From Bacillus sp. FJAT-29937 (GTDB lineage: Bacteria > Bacillota > Bacilli > Bacillales > Cytobacillaceae): a DNA stretch of 64,000 nucleotides. The position numbers were made by a program, and so were the translations under genes. Where the stretch lies: positions 720,620 through 784,619 of the forward strand of contig NZ_LMAS01000001.1 of assembly GCF_001509555.1 (NCBI RefSeq), in the 5' to 3' direction. Below, one piece after another: positions 28,283-37,668 of the stretch; position 1 is the stretch's first letter, and every line of letters starts with the position of its first letter. The notes below the pieces were generated by a model. The model had not been told where the DNA came from, searched no databases, and saw only the letters and a list, made by a program, of their open reading frames with translations.

Positions 28283-28717
28283 TTATTGTTGGCTATTCTT
28301 TTCTCCAGAGATTTGAAGATAAGCATTAACGAAACGGAAAAGCTTTTGGGCTTGAGGGTCTTTTAGCATTTTTAATACGCCAAATAAACCGATCACTTCA
28401 TGGCTTTCATCCGCACGATCTTTTGCTTCAATAGCAGTAGCTGCAATACTTTTAACAGTGTCCTTAACTGGGCCTGCCATTTCAGCGATTGCACTTACTG
28501 TATCATTCTTTAATACATCGTCAGTTGCCACTGATTGAGCGAAGTCATATGATTTAGTTAAAATATTTACTAGCTCTGTTAGCTTCGGCAGCTGCTCTAC
28601 TAATGTTGTTAAGGATTCCTGTACCTCAGGTTTTAAAAGCTGATCAAGAATATCAAGTTTTTCCTGATACGACACAAGTTCTTGTTCAGGTTTTGGTTGT
28701 GTAAGCGTTGCAGTCAT
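28283..28717 (-). CDS. yjlC: DUF1641 protein YjlC
   Basis: This 144-residue helical protein has the DUF1641 region at about residues 85-125 (SAIAEMAGPVKDTVKSI, GLFGVLKMLKDPQAQKLF). It is the first gene of the yjlC-ndh operon and 39 bp from ndh. DUF1641 also occurs next to formate dehydrogenases; a role as redox-enzyme partner is inference. Confidence 0.9.
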   Translation of the reverse strand: MTATLTQPKPEQELVSYQEKLDILDQLLKPEVQESLTTLVEQLPKLTELVNILTKSYDFAQSVATDDVLKNDTVSAIAEMAGPVKDTVKSIAATAIEAKDRADESHEVIGLFGVLKMLKDPQAQKLFRFVNAYLQISGEKNSQQ

Positions 28718-28774
28718 GTCACTACCCCTTTACAATATAAATGTTTTTTCAATAAACTGAAGGAAATTTTTGTC

Positions 28775-28792
28775 TTGTGTGACATTTCACAA
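28775..28792. promoter_or_regulatory. Rex operator of yjlC-ndh
   Basis: TTGTGTGACATTTCACAA is a near-perfect Rex box (consensus TTGTGAAA-N4-TTTCACAA), 58 bp before yjlC. Rex senses NADH/NAD+ and controls yjlC-ndh in B. subtilis. Confidence 0.82.
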
Positions 28793-29238
28793 AGAAAATC
28801 AATAGTATCTTTTTCATTACGATAAAATAGTCATCCTGTTACTAAAGACTAAAGGTAAATCCTTCAATCATCCCAAAACTACTATACGACTTATTTTGAA
28901 TAATATCAATTACAATTTTTGAATATATTCGTAGCTTAAATGTTATTTACAGGTGGAATATGAACAAAGTTAAAGGCTGCATTCCTCAAATTGGAATATC
29001 AGCCCCTATACATTAAGCTTTATTTACTAACTTGATTTACACGTGAGTGCTTTGATATCAAACTTTTCTTAATCTGTTACCCTGCAAAAGGATTCAACAC
29101 ATAATAAATAAAATATCTAAACTAAGACACTACTGCTTGAATTTCTGGTAAAAAAGCTTTAATCTTTTTCAAGAATTACAGCCTCTGATGAAAAAAGTTT
29201 ATTCGAGTCAACTAATATTAGTTTACTTGTCATTCAAA
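28793..29238. other. Long intergenic stretch
   Basis: These 446 AT-rich bases have no credible ORF. A hairpin GGCTGCATTCC...GGAATATCAGCC lies near 28976-29008. Nothing else was recognised; it separates the core genome from the catabolic operon. Confidence 0.4.
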
Positions 29239-30147
29239 CTAGATTGTCCCTGACCCCTCTTCCGACCTAAAAAAATTTGTTAGAATGCCTAATCTTTCAA
29301 TTTTCACAGTTACTTTGTCCCCATCCTGTAACCACACTCTATCCACTTCAGGGAGCCCCATTATTACACCTTCTGGAGTTCCAGTTAGAATAATATCTCC
29401 AGGCTGTAAAGTTAAATGTTCAGAAACATAACTAATAATCTCTTCACAGTTAAAAATCATATCTGAAGTATTTGAATCCTGACGAATTACTCCATTTACA
29501 ATAGACATAATTCTTAAATCATTCGGATTTTCGATTTCTTCTTTACTTACCAAATTTGGACCAATTGGACAAAAACCATCACAAGATTTCCCCAAAAGCC
29601 ATTGCGAACTTTTTGATTGCAAATCACGAGCAGACACATCATTCGCTGCACAATAACCATATACTACAGATAGTGCATTTTCCTTTTTAATTTTTTTCGC
29701 TTTTTTACCAATGACTATTACTAATTCCGCTTCATAGTCTACCTGAGAAGATACGCTTGGCAAGGTTATGTCTTTTCCATGAGCAGTTAGTGTATTATTA
29801 AATTTGCTAATCAAAATTGGCGCTTCAGGGATAGGTAAATTACACTCTGCTGCATGCTTTATATAATTCAATCCAATACAAATAATTTTATTAGGCTCAG
29901 GCACACAAGGACCATAGATTAACGAATCCTCCATAAGGAATAATGAATCATTCATAAATGAAATTTCTATTAATCTCGAAAGAACTTTTTGCGCATGTTC
30001 TCCATGAGAGATAAGTTCTGTAACTGTTTTTGGCACATTATTAATGAATGGATAGTTATTAGATGCTGCTTCTACGTCTAATATTCCCTTGGCTGTTTTT
30101 ATACCTAAAGCTAATCGATCTTCTTTGAAAAAGGTTACAGATATCAT
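29239..30147 (-). CDS. Fumarylacetoacetate hydrolase (FAH) family protein
   Basis: The protein has 302 residues from the ATG at 30147, which follows AAGGAGG; the longer frame to 30180 runs over that ribosome site. It has an N-terminal small domain and then the FAH barrel: KIICIGLNYIKHAAE, DYEAELVIVIGK (metal-binding acidic residues), CAANDVSARDLQ, and PGDIILTGTPEGV. Family members hydrolyse or isomerise acylpyruvates and related 2-oxo acids. It is the last gene of the region-2 operon, 278 bp behind the decarboxylase-like gene, and may have its own promoter (TTGTAC-N17-TATAAC near 30226-30254). Substrate unknown. Confidence 0.85.
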   Translation of the reverse strand: MISVTFFKEDRLALGIKTAKGILDVEAASNNYPFINNVPKTVTELISHGEHAQKVLSRLIEISFMNDSLFLMEDSLIYGPCVPEPNKIICIGLNYIKHAAECNLPIPEAPILISKFNNTLTAHGKDITLPSVSSQVDYEAELVIVIGKKAKKIKKENALSVVYGYCAANDVSARDLQSKSSQWLLGKSCDGFCPIGPNLVSKEEIENPNDLRIMSIVNGVIRQDSNTSDMIFNCEEIISYVSEHLTLQPGDIILTGTPEGVIMGLPEVDRVWLQDGDKVTVKIERLGILTNFFRSEEGSGTI

Positions 30148-30373
30148 TGACTCCCCTCCTTTATTAAACTTAAAGAACAAGGGCTATTTCCTCAGAAATC
30201 TTTATATAATTTTCATACGTGTTATAATTAAATTATGAATTCTGTACAATGACAATTGCATACATGTAAGGGTTGGGATAGCTAATCTTCTATCCTGTAA
30301 AATGTATGGAGTCGTCAGAGAAGACGAAAATCACCGTACAGAATCATGATAAATTTTTCAATCTTAGCAAATG

Positions 30374-30412
30374 AAGAGAGCATTGCAACCCCCCACAGGT
30401 TGAATGCTCATC
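30374..30412 (-). other. Hairpin between decarboxylase-like and FAH genes
   Basis: GAGCATTGCAACC...GGTTGAATGCTC folds into a stable stem just after the stop at 30426 but has no T run. It could be an attenuating or processing hairpin. Confidence 0.4.
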
Positions 30413-30425
30413 AAAAGATTTCTTA

Positions 30426-31169
30426 TTATCTGCTTACCTTTTCCCTTGAAAATACTTTTCCCCATCCTTTTACAGTCCTTGGGTCTACATCTACCATTTT
30501 TAAGCATTCCCACATAAGTACATTAATCGTGTCGTACATTGGAATATTAAATTTATCTTCATAATATTCAACTTTATCTACTGCAGGAAAATTTGTGCAT
30601 ACAACACTTAATGCATCAGCAGGGGAAGCAGTTACTGCTTGTATCATTTCTTCGATTCTGCCTTGATCTACTTGGCTAAAGGAACGATTTACTGTTTGGG
30701 AAAGTCCTTGAACATTAATCGTTTCAATATTGCAATGCTTTTTGTATTGTTCTGCAATTAATCTATTTATTTCTGGAATATATGGTGTTACAAGGTGCAC
30801 AGTATTAATATTATGTTCTTTAAATGCTCTTACTTGGGATAACATGGAGGTTGTTGCCGGAATTCCTGTTCTTTTTGTAATCGCTTCACATAGTTCATGA
30901 TCCATTTCGAAACCAAGCCATCCGCCTGACGTTCCATTCCAAGCTATTAAATCAACCTCTGCATGTGCCAGCAACTCAGCAGCCTGGAGCATAGGTTCAA
31001 AATTAAATTGACTCAATGCATCCTGCTCTAATGAGATTTTCGTAACCTCGAATCGGCCATAATGGCACGTAACCTCCGGAACATGATATAACATCTTTGA
31101 GCAAATTGGCTCTAGAACTGTGTTTGAAGAGGGAGTAAGCATTCCAATTTTTTTTGGTTCTTTTATCAT
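30426..31169 (-). CDS. Asp/Glu-racemase-superfamily enzyme of the arylmalonate decarboxylase/maleate isomerase group
   Basis: This 247-residue enzyme starts KKIGMLTPSSNTVLEP, the N-terminal signature of the maleate isomerase/AMDase branch. In two-cysteine members the first catalytic Cys sits in a CTS motif; here it is Gly79 (NGTSGG). The second cysteine is kept as Cys191 (VVCTNFPAVD). A glycine plus one cysteine is the arrangement of arylmalonate decarboxylase, so a decarboxylase is more likely than a cis-trans isomerase or racemase. AAGGAGG precedes the ATG. It is 20 bp behind the transporter gene. Substrate unknown. Confidence 0.78.
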   Translation of the reverse strand: MIKEPKKIGMLTPSSNTVLEPICSKMLYHVPEVTCHYGRFEVTKISLEQDALSQFNFEPMLQAAELLAHAEVDLIAWNGTSGGWLGFEMDHELCEAITKRTGIPATTSMLSQVRAFKEHNINTVHLVTPYIPEINRLIAEQYKKHCNIETINVQGLSQTVNRSFSQVDQGRIEEMIQAVTASPADALSVVCTNFPAVDKVEYYEDKFNIPMYDTINVLMWECLKMVDVDPRTVKGWGKVFSREKVSR

Positions 31170-31189
31170 GATTATTCCTCCTTAAATAA

Positions 31190-32524
31190 TTAATGAGCAA
31201 CCCCGATTTTTTTATTGTAATTAATTAGGCTTGACACTGTTGCTAAAAGGAGACCTGCGACAACAAATACCATTAACGCCAAGAAATAAGAATCTGTGAT
31301 TGAAACAATAATACCGATATATATTGGTGTTACTATACCCGCAATATTTCCAGCAAAATTCATACATCCACCAACAGTACCAATATGCTCTCTTTGCGAG
31401 ATTGCAGCAGGTATACTCCAATACAATCCACCCCAACGAAGAAAAAATAATGCAATTGAAAGTGTAGTAATTGCCATCGTTACCGAAGTAGACCGGCTTA
31501 AAAGAAAAATTGCGATGGCCGTCATGATACCTGCAATTGAGAGCATTGTCCTCATTACTGTGTTAAAATTACCACCTTTATCGCGCCACTTATCTGTGAT
31601 TAATCCGCCTATAATTTCCCCGATAAAACCAGAGCCAAAAATGATTAATATCGATCCCCCAATTGCTTTAATATCTAAATTTTGTGTTTTTGCAAGATAG
31701 GATGGCCCCCAAGTCATTAGTCCGTAAAAAACTGTGTTAAACGAAAACCAGCCGAGACACATACACCAGAAATTGCGAGCTTTTAAGTAATCTTTAGCAC
31801 CAATTTTTACTCCTGAAGCATTACGTTTATGTTCTTCATACTCTTCCTCGAGAGCCTTCCGAATATATTCACGTTCTGCCTCGTTTACTTTTGGGTTACC
31901 ATTTGGCCCCCCTTTTATAACTCTCCATGCTAACCAAGCTATGATGATAGTAAGGATTCCAGCCCCAATTAATGCACCGCGCCATCCTCCAAACCATGCC
32001 ATAAAAGCAATAATAATTGGTCCTCCAACGGCAGTTCCTAACGGTGCACCACTATCAATAATAGTAGCCCCACGGCCTCTTTCTTTGGAACTCAGCCATA
32101 TGGATTGTAGCTTTGAGGCCCCCGGCATAACCGGAGCTTCTGTAATTCCTAGCAAAACCCTTAGGAATATTAATGATTTTGCACCCATGATAAAGCCTGT
32201 TAATGTTTGAACGATTCCCCAGCTTATGGCTGCGCCATAAACTACCTTATCTGGACGATATTTGTCCGCAAGCCAACCTGATGGGACTTGCATTAGAGCA
32301 TATCCCCAAAAGAAGGAACTAAGGATGACACCGACTATTGCAGGATCTAAGCCTAAATCACTTTGGACCGCCGGCATCGCAATTGATAGTACGGCACGGT
32401 CAACATAGTTAATTGTGACGAGTAAGAGAAGCATAATAAACACACGCCAACGCACATTTGTTGGTTTTGCTGTTAAACCAAGTGATTGTTCTGAGACTTG
32501 CAGACCTGAGCTACCTTTTGGCAT
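31190..32524 (-). CDS. MFS transporter, anion:cation symporter type
   Basis: The 444-residue protein has 12 predicted TM helices. The motifs NYVDRAVLSIAMP in TM1, SSFFWGYALMQVPSGWLADK and RVLLGITEAPVMPG are those of the ACS subfamily, which imports organic anions such as glucarate, galactonate or hexuronates. It probably brings in the substrate of the neighbouring amidase/decarboxylase genes. AAGGAGG stands before the ATG. Confidence 0.88.
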   Translation of the reverse strand: MPKGSSGLQVSEQSLGLTAKPTNVRWRVFIMLLLLVTINYVDRAVLSIAMPAVQSDLGLDPAIVGVILSSFFWGYALMQVPSGWLADKYRPDKVVYGAAISWGIVQTLTGFIMGAKSLIFLRVLLGITEAPVMPGASKLQSIWLSSKERGRGATIIDSGAPLGTAVGGPIIIAFMAWFGGWRGALIGAGILTIIIAWLAWRVIKGGPNGNPKVNEAEREYIRKALEEEYEEHKRNASGVKIGAKDYLKARNFWCMCLGWFSFNTVFYGLMTWGPSYLAKTQNLDIKAIGGSILIIFGSGFIGEIIGGLITDKWRDKGGNFNTVMRTMLSIAGIMTAIAIFLLSRSTSVTMAITTLSIALFFLRWGGLYWSIPAAISQREHIGTVGGCMNFAGNIAGIVTPIYIGIIVSITDSYFLALMVFVVAGLLLATVSSLINYNKKIGVAH

Positions 32525-32656
32525 AAAAATCCTCCTTTTTCAACTTAAAAGTTAAAGAGTTATGCTATTCTCAAAACGTTTAAGTAAATTTCATTAATCA
32601 CCTCCTCTAATATTTGCTTAGCAAAACGTAACTAGTGAAATTACTAGATACGAGTA

Positions 32657-34063
32657 CTACCTGATATTAACCCCTGTTCGTAAATTAGAACTTTTCTTCC
32701 TAAATAAATACTGTCCTCGCCCTTGTTCACCGATAACATATCCATCACGAACAATTTCCTCGCCCCGGGAAAATACTCGCGTTATGGCTCCTTGAACGAC
32801 TGTACCCTCATAAAGATTGTAATCTACATTTTGGTATTGCTTTTCCTTTGTAATAATTCTAGAAGCTTTAGGATTAAATAAAACAATATCTGCGTCAAAT
32901 CCAACAGCGATACTTCCCTTTTTTGGATACAACCCAAATAATTTTGCAGGACCTGAAGACATAATCTCTACAAACTTTTGTAAAGAAATTCTTCCTTCAT
33001 GAACTCCGAAATGGTAAACAAGAGAAAAAGTATCTTCAATACCAGGAACTCCATTGGGGATTTTTGCAAAATTATCCTTACCTAGTGTTTTTTGTCCTTC
33101 AAATAGAAAAGGGCTATGATCAGATTCAACAGTTGAAATAAGGCCTGAGGATATTCCCTTCCAAAGATATTCCTGATTCCATTTTTCACGAAGAGGAGGG
33201 GAGCAAACATATTTACCGCTTTCAAAGTTAGGTAATTGCAATTTGCTTTGATCTAGAACTAAATAATGAGGACAGGTTTCTGCATATGCCTGTACTCCAC
33301 GCTTTTTTGCATGTTCTACTTTTTCTAATGCATCTGCACAGCTAACATGGACAATATAGATGGAGGCATTCGCTGCTTCTGCGATTGCAAGTGCTCTCCC
33401 TGTTGCTTCTGACTCTGTTATCACAGGGCGTGTGTGCGCATGGAATATTGGTGAGGTATCTCCTTTCGAGATTGACTCCTGAATTAACTCATCAATGATG
33501 TCACCATTCTCCGCATGTACATTCGTAATGATTCCTACTTCCCCAGCTTTTTTCATTATTTTAAACATTTCTCGGTCATTAACCATTAACTCACCTTTAT
33601 AAGCCATAAACAATTTAATAGATGTAACACCTTCTTGATTCGCTAAAATTGGAAGCTCCTCAAGAACATTGTCATTATATTCACTTATAATTGTATGAAA
33701 CCCATAATCTATTAAAGAAGGTTCTCCCTTCTTCTTCCATTCTTTTAAGTTATCTAGAATAGTTTGACCCTTTTTGGGCTTTGTAAAGTTAATGATGCTT
33801 GTAATTCCACCAGCTGCAGCAGCTCTGGTACCGCTTACAAAATCATCTGCAGTTCCAGCACTTTGAAATCGCCAAGCAAGATGGGTATGAACATCTATAC
33901 CCCCTGGAAATATGTATTGTCCATTCGCATCAATTACATAGTCATCCTTTTCGGGAAAAAGGCGATCCAAAATAGCAGTAATTTTTCCTTTATCGATCAT
34001 AATATCTGCATTAAAACAATCAGTAGCGGTAACAATCTTTCCGTTTTGAATAATAGTTTTCAA
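32657..34063 (-). CDS. Cyclic amidohydrolase (hydantoinase/dihydropyrimidinase type)
   Basis: The protein has 469 residues from TTG 34063, eight bases after GGGAGG. It is a dinuclear metal amidohydrolase: His59 and His61 (DVHTHL), carboxylated Lys150 (SIKLFMAYK), His183 (HAENGD), His239 (IVHVSC) and Asp315 (ESDHSPF). Tyr155 in MAYK is the oxyanion-side residue of D-hydantoinases and dihydropyrimidinases and is absent from the two allantoinases elsewhere in this window. It opens a cyclic ureide or imide ring. It heads the operon and is preceded by a TGTCGACA palindrome. Confidence 0.87.
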   Translation of the reverse strand: MKTIIQNGKIVTATDCFNADIMIDKGKITAILDRLFPEKDDYVIDANGQYIFPGGIDVHTHLAWRFQSAGTADDFVSGTRAAAAGGITSIINFTKPKKGQTILDNLKEWKKKGEPSLIDYGFHTIISEYNDNVLEELPILANQEGVTSIKLFMAYKGELMVNDREMFKIMKKAGEVGIITNVHAENGDIIDELIQESISKGDTSPIFHAHTRPVITESEATGRALAIAEAANASIYIVHVSCADALEKVEHAKKRGVQAYAETCPHYLVLDQSKLQLPNFESGKYVCSPPLREKWNQEYLWKGISSGLISTVESDHSPFLFEGQKTLGKDNFAKIPNGVPGIEDTFSLVYHFGVHEGRISLQKFVEIMSSGPAKLFGLYPKKGSIAVGFDADIVLFNPKASRIITKEKQYQNVDYNLYEGTVVQGAITRVFSRGEEIVRDGYVIGEQGRGQYLFRKKSSNLRTGVNIR

Positions 34064-34103
34064 CTGATTATCCTCCCATATCAATAAAATACTAAAGTGT
34101 CTG

Positions 34104-34113
34104 CTGTCGACAG
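34104..34113. promoter_or_regulatory. Candidate GntR operator before the amidase gene
   Basis: CTGTCGACAG, a perfect 10-bp palindrome 41 bp upstream of the amidase start. The same TGTCGACA core recurs in front of gntR. Confidence 0.55.
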
Positions 34114-34196
34114 TTAATAACATACAACTTCCATGGCTACTTTTTTAATGATAGAGCGAATTATTGAAGCTCACTCCAGTGGGAACTTCTATAATT

Positions 34197-34877
34197 TTAG
34201 TACGTAGTCGTTTCAAAAATTTCTTTCAAATGAGTTAAATCTGTTTCGAGATGTTTTCTCATCATAAATGCGGCTTTTTCTTCATCTCTACGTTTCATAA
34301 AGTTAAGAATTTCTAGATGCTCATTGAAGACCACCAATTCTCTATTTTCACCCTGGAAGTTTAAAACTCTGTAATAGTGACTCAGAGAGTATAAATCTCT
34401 AAGCTGTTTTTTTAATCTTATATTTTGACTATATTTTGTAATTAGATCGTGAAACTGAGTATTTTCCGCGATTAACGCTAGTCTATGTTGCTCCTTTGCA
34501 GCATCATCTAAATACCGTTTTGCATTAAGTACCGTATTTTCAATTTTTTTTATCTCCTGCCCTGAAGCGAGTCTTGTTGTCAATCTTGCAGCTAATGACT
34601 CAAGTGCCATCCTGCATTCATATATATCTTCAATATCCTTCATCGTAGGCTTGTATACTGTAATCCTTGATTTTCCATCTATTACTAATAGCCCTTCCTT
34701 TTCTAATGCACGTACTGCCTCCCTTACAGGGCTTCGGCTAATATCTAATTCTCTTGCGATTTTTGCTTCAAAAATTTTATCACCAGGCTTTAGCACTCCC
34801 TGAACAATCATTTCACGAATGGAATTGTATACTTGGTCATAATATCTCACTGGTTTTTCAATCTCAAAAGTGTTCAT
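34197..34877 (-). CDS. GntR/FadR-family transcriptional regulator (FCD domain)
   Basis: This 226-residue protein has an N-terminal winged helix with the GntR signature (PGDKIFEAKIARELDISRSPVREAVRALEKEGLL) and a C-terminal all-helical FCD ligand domain. It lies on the same strand as, and directly upstream of, the amidase-transporter-decarboxylase operon and is its likely local regulator, with autoregulation suggested by the palindrome at 34901. Confidence 0.9.
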   Translation of the reverse strand: MNTFEIEKPVRYYDQVYNSIREMIVQGVLKPGDKIFEAKIARELDISRSPVREAVRALEKEGLLVIDGKSRITVYKPTMKDIEDIYECRMALESLAARLTTRLASGQEIKKIENTVLNAKRYLDDAAKEQHRLALIAENTQFHDLITKYSQNIRLKKQLRDLYSLSHYYRVLNFQGENRELVVFNEHLEILNFMKRRDEEKAAFMMRKHLETDLTHLKEIFETTTY

Positions 34878-34900
34878 TTATTCTCTCCAATCTTGTCGTC

Positions 34901-34908
34901 TGTCGACA
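34901..34908. promoter_or_regulatory. Candidate GntR operator before gntR
   Basis: TGTCGACA, 23 bp upstream of the gntR ATG; with flanks (GTCTGTCGACACTT) it resembles the site at 34104. Confidence 0.5.
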
Positions 34909-35223
34909 CTTTTTGATTCCCAATCCCAAAAAGATAAAATAAAGTAGACGCCTCAAATAACTTCTGATTAAACAGGCATTCGCCTATCTTTCTTTAAGAA
35001 TAGCATCTTCAATCATGCATTTCAATTTATTTTTTCAATTTTCATACTATTTACTCAATTATTATTTATACTGCATATTTATTAATATCGAATAGAAGGA
35101 GAGGCTCCCTCCCTGCCTCTTACACCACTGTACCGTTCGGTAAACATCGGTATCGTATACTACAAATCGGAGCTGCCCGACTAGTCAGGTCGATTTTTTT
35201 GTGTGCTTTTTAATTGATAGAAC
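34909..35223. other. Intergenic stretch
   Basis: AT-rich, no credible ORF. A CCCGACTAGTCAGG inverted repeat followed by TCGATTTTTTT at about 35178-35203 resembles a plus-strand terminator with no gene in front of it, perhaps a remnant. Confidence 0.35.
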
Positions 35224-35276
35224 AATAAAAGGGGCTCCAGAAAGTCAGTTTATCCTGACTTTTTGGACAGCCCCAG
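35224..35276 (-). terminator. Terminator of the UMF1-type MFS gene
   Basis: Long hairpin GGGGCTGTCC...GGAGCCCC (minus strand) followed by TTTTATTGTT. Confidence 0.85.
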
Positions 35277-35304
35277 CCATTTCTATATTAATCTCATAGA
35301 TGAT

Positions 35305-36564
35305 TTACTCAGATTCAAACTTAACTTGGTCTGGAACACGGATCAATAGGGCCCCTCCAATAACGAATAAAATAACTAAGCTCAGAACCCCGCTATTTGT
35401 ATTTCCAGTTATATGGGCAGTGGCTCCAACTAATGTAGGTCCTGCAATGGCTGCAACCCTTCCGAAGATATTATAAAACCCGAAAAATTCATTAGATGAT
35501 TCTTTCGGTATGAGTTTGGCAAAATAAGAACGGCTTAACGCCTGTATCCCTCCCTGTACTGAAGCTACCAGCATAGCAAGTATCCAAAAATCGAGAGCCG
35601 TTTTTAAGAAAAAGGCGTAAATACAAATAATAATATAGACAAAAATAGCGACACCAATCATTTTCTTTTCACTAAATTTTTGGCCTAGTTTACCGAACAA
35701 TACTGTAAATGGAGCAGCAACTACTTGAACTAAGAACAATACAATTAGTAAAGTAGAATCACCAATTCCTAAATCTTTCCCATAGGCAGTAGACATGGTT
35801 AATATCGTATGCACTCCATCAATATAGAAGAAATACGCCAATAGGAAAAGAAACAGGGCACGATAAGCTTTTATATTTTTCAACGTTTTAAACAGCTTTT
35901 TAAAACTTGTAGAAACAGGATTAGGCACACGCTCTGCATAATATTTTTGTTCAACATTTTTCAGCAGCGGGATGGTAAAAAGCCCCCACCATAAAGCAGT
36001 AATGACAAAGGCAATTTGACTGGCTATTCCTACGGATAATGGAATAATGCCTTGCTGAGCCAAAATGATAATCGCGATGGAAATAATAAATGGGATTGTA
36101 CTCCCGATATAACCTAGCGCAAAGCCATTTGACGATATGCGGTTCATTCTATCCTCACTCGTAACATCAACTAAAAAGGCATCATAGAAAATATTTGCCC
36201 CCGCAAATCCAACAGAGGTCAAAATAAAACATCCTAATAGGATCAGCCATTGATCATTTGGAACAACAGCTAACAACAGTGTAAAGATAATTCCTAATGA
36301 AGCAAAAAACGTGAAAAACCGTTTTTTGAAGCCCCTGAAGTCAGCAATTGTTCCTAACAGCGGTGCCAATATGGATACAATTAAAGTAGCAAATGAGTTC
36401 GCATAACCCCAGTATGCTGTCGATGCTGATGAAGAGATCCCCGCTTCCGTTGCAGCCGATTTAAAATATAATGGAAAAATAGCAGTAACAACTACGATCG
36501 CATAAGCTGAATTTGCCCAATCATAAAAAGCCCAGCTTCGTTCTGGTTTCGTCATTTTTTCCAT
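35305..36564 (-). CDS. MFS transporter, UMF1/Atg22 family (YxiO-like)
   Basis: The 419-residue protein has about 12 TM helices. SWAFYDWANSAYAIVV at the N-terminus and SRSYFAKLIPKESSNEFFGFYN in the C-terminal half are family signatures of the Atg22-like effluxers. Substrate unknown. A strong AAAGGGGGG ribosome site precedes the ATG. It is a single-gene unit not obviously part of either catabolic cluster. Confidence 0.87.
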   Translation of the reverse strand: MEKMTKPERSWAFYDWANSAYAIVVVTAIFPLYFKSAATEAGISSSASTAYWGYANSFATLIVSILAPLLGTIADFRGFKKRFFTFFASLGIIFTLLLAVVPNDQWLILLGCFILTSVGFAGANIFYDAFLVDVTSEDRMNRISSNGFALGYIGSTIPFIISIAIIILAQQGIIPLSVGIASQIAFVITALWWGLFTIPLLKNVEQKYYAERVPNPVSTSFKKLFKTLKNIKAYRALFLFLLAYFFYIDGVHTILTMSTAYGKDLGIGDSTLLIVLFLVQVVAAPFTVLFGKLGQKFSEKKMIGVAIFVYIIICIYAFFLKTALDFWILAMLVASVQGGIQALSRSYFAKLIPKESSNEFFGFYNIFGRVAAIAGPTLVGATAHITGNTNSGVLSLVILFVIGGALLIRVPDQVKFESE

Positions 36565-36838
36565 TGAAGTCCCCCCTTTAATTATTTACATCTGTAAACG
36601 CCTGAAATTCCCTTTTATAACATTGTACACTTTATGGGTAGATTAGTAGATTATATTTTCGTAAATTTTCAATAATGATTATGACCATCTCTCCACATTC
36701 AGCATTTTGTTTCGACATTAGCTCTATCTAAAGCAAATGTTGGAAAATGAATCATATTTCATTTACAATATTAGTGTATTTACATGACCAATTGTTATCT
36801 TAATAAGGGAAATAATATTTTTTTGATGGGAGCAGTGA

Positions 36839-37666
36839 ATGATGAATTTTGTTACTTTAAATAATGGGGTAAAGATGCCGCAGCTTGGTTTCGGAGTATG
36901 GAGAGTGGAAGATGAACTAGCAACTGAATCAGTTGCTAAAGCATTAGAGGTTGGATATAGATCGATTGATACTGCCATGATATATAAGAATGAGAACGGG
37001 GTAGGGAAAGCTATTAAAGAATCGGCTATCCCCCGAGAAGAGCTATTTATAACGACAAAGGTTTGGAATAGTGATCAAGGCTTTGATCGTACATTGCAGG
37101 CATATGAAGACAGCTTAGAAAGACTTGGCCTTGATTATGTAGACTTATACTTAATCCACTGGCCAGCACCTGAATTTGATCAATATGCAGATACATATAA
37201 AGCGCTAGAAAAACTTTATCGCGACGGACGCGTAAAGGCTATTGGGGTGTGCAATTTTGAATTAGAACATCTTGACCGTATATTAAAAGAATGTGATGTA
37301 AAGCCCGTATTAAATCAAATTGAATGCCATCCGTTCTTGGCTCAAAGCGAGTTAAAAGACTTCTGCTCAAAGCATGAAATTTTTGTAGAGGCATGGAGCC
37401 CTCTTCATCAAGGCGGTGAAGTGCTGCAAAATGAGACGATAAAAAATATCGCAGCGAAACATGACAAAACAGCTGCTCAAACCGTTTTGCGCTGGCACTT
37501 GCAAAATAACACAATCGTTATTCCTAAATCAGTAACTCCATCCCGCATTGAAGAAAATTTCAATGTGTTTGATTTCGAGCTTTCAGCTAATGAAATGAAT
37601 GAGATAAATAATCTTAATCGCAATGAGCGAAAAGGCCCAAATCCGAATGAATTTCATATGAGATAA
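36839..37666 (+). CDS. Aldo/keto reductase (YvgN/YtbE-like)
   Basis: This 275-residue NADPH-dependent (beta/alpha)8 reductase shows the catalytic tetrad as Asp and Tyr in SIDTAMIYKNE, Lys in TTKVWN and His in LIHWP. IPKSVTPSRIEENFNVFDF is the cofactor-binding C-terminal signature. It closely resembles B. subtilis YvgN, a methylglyoxal/glyoxal reductase. A second ATG lies directly after the first. It is monocistronic with a strong terminator. Confidence 0.9.
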   Translation: MMNFVTLNNGVKMPQLGFGVWRVEDELATESVAKALEVGYRSIDTAMIYKNENGVGKAIKESAIPREELFITTKVWNSDQGFDRTLQAYEDSLERLGLDYVDLYLIHWPAPEFDQYADTYKALEKLYRDGRVKAIGVCNFELEHLDRILKECDVKPVLNQIECHPFLAQSELKDFCSKHEIFVEAWSPLHQGGEVLQNETIKNIAAKHDKTAAQTVLRWHLQNNTIVIPKSVTPSRIEENFNVFDFELSANEMNEINNLNRNERKGPNPNEFHMR

Positions 37667-37668
37667 TA

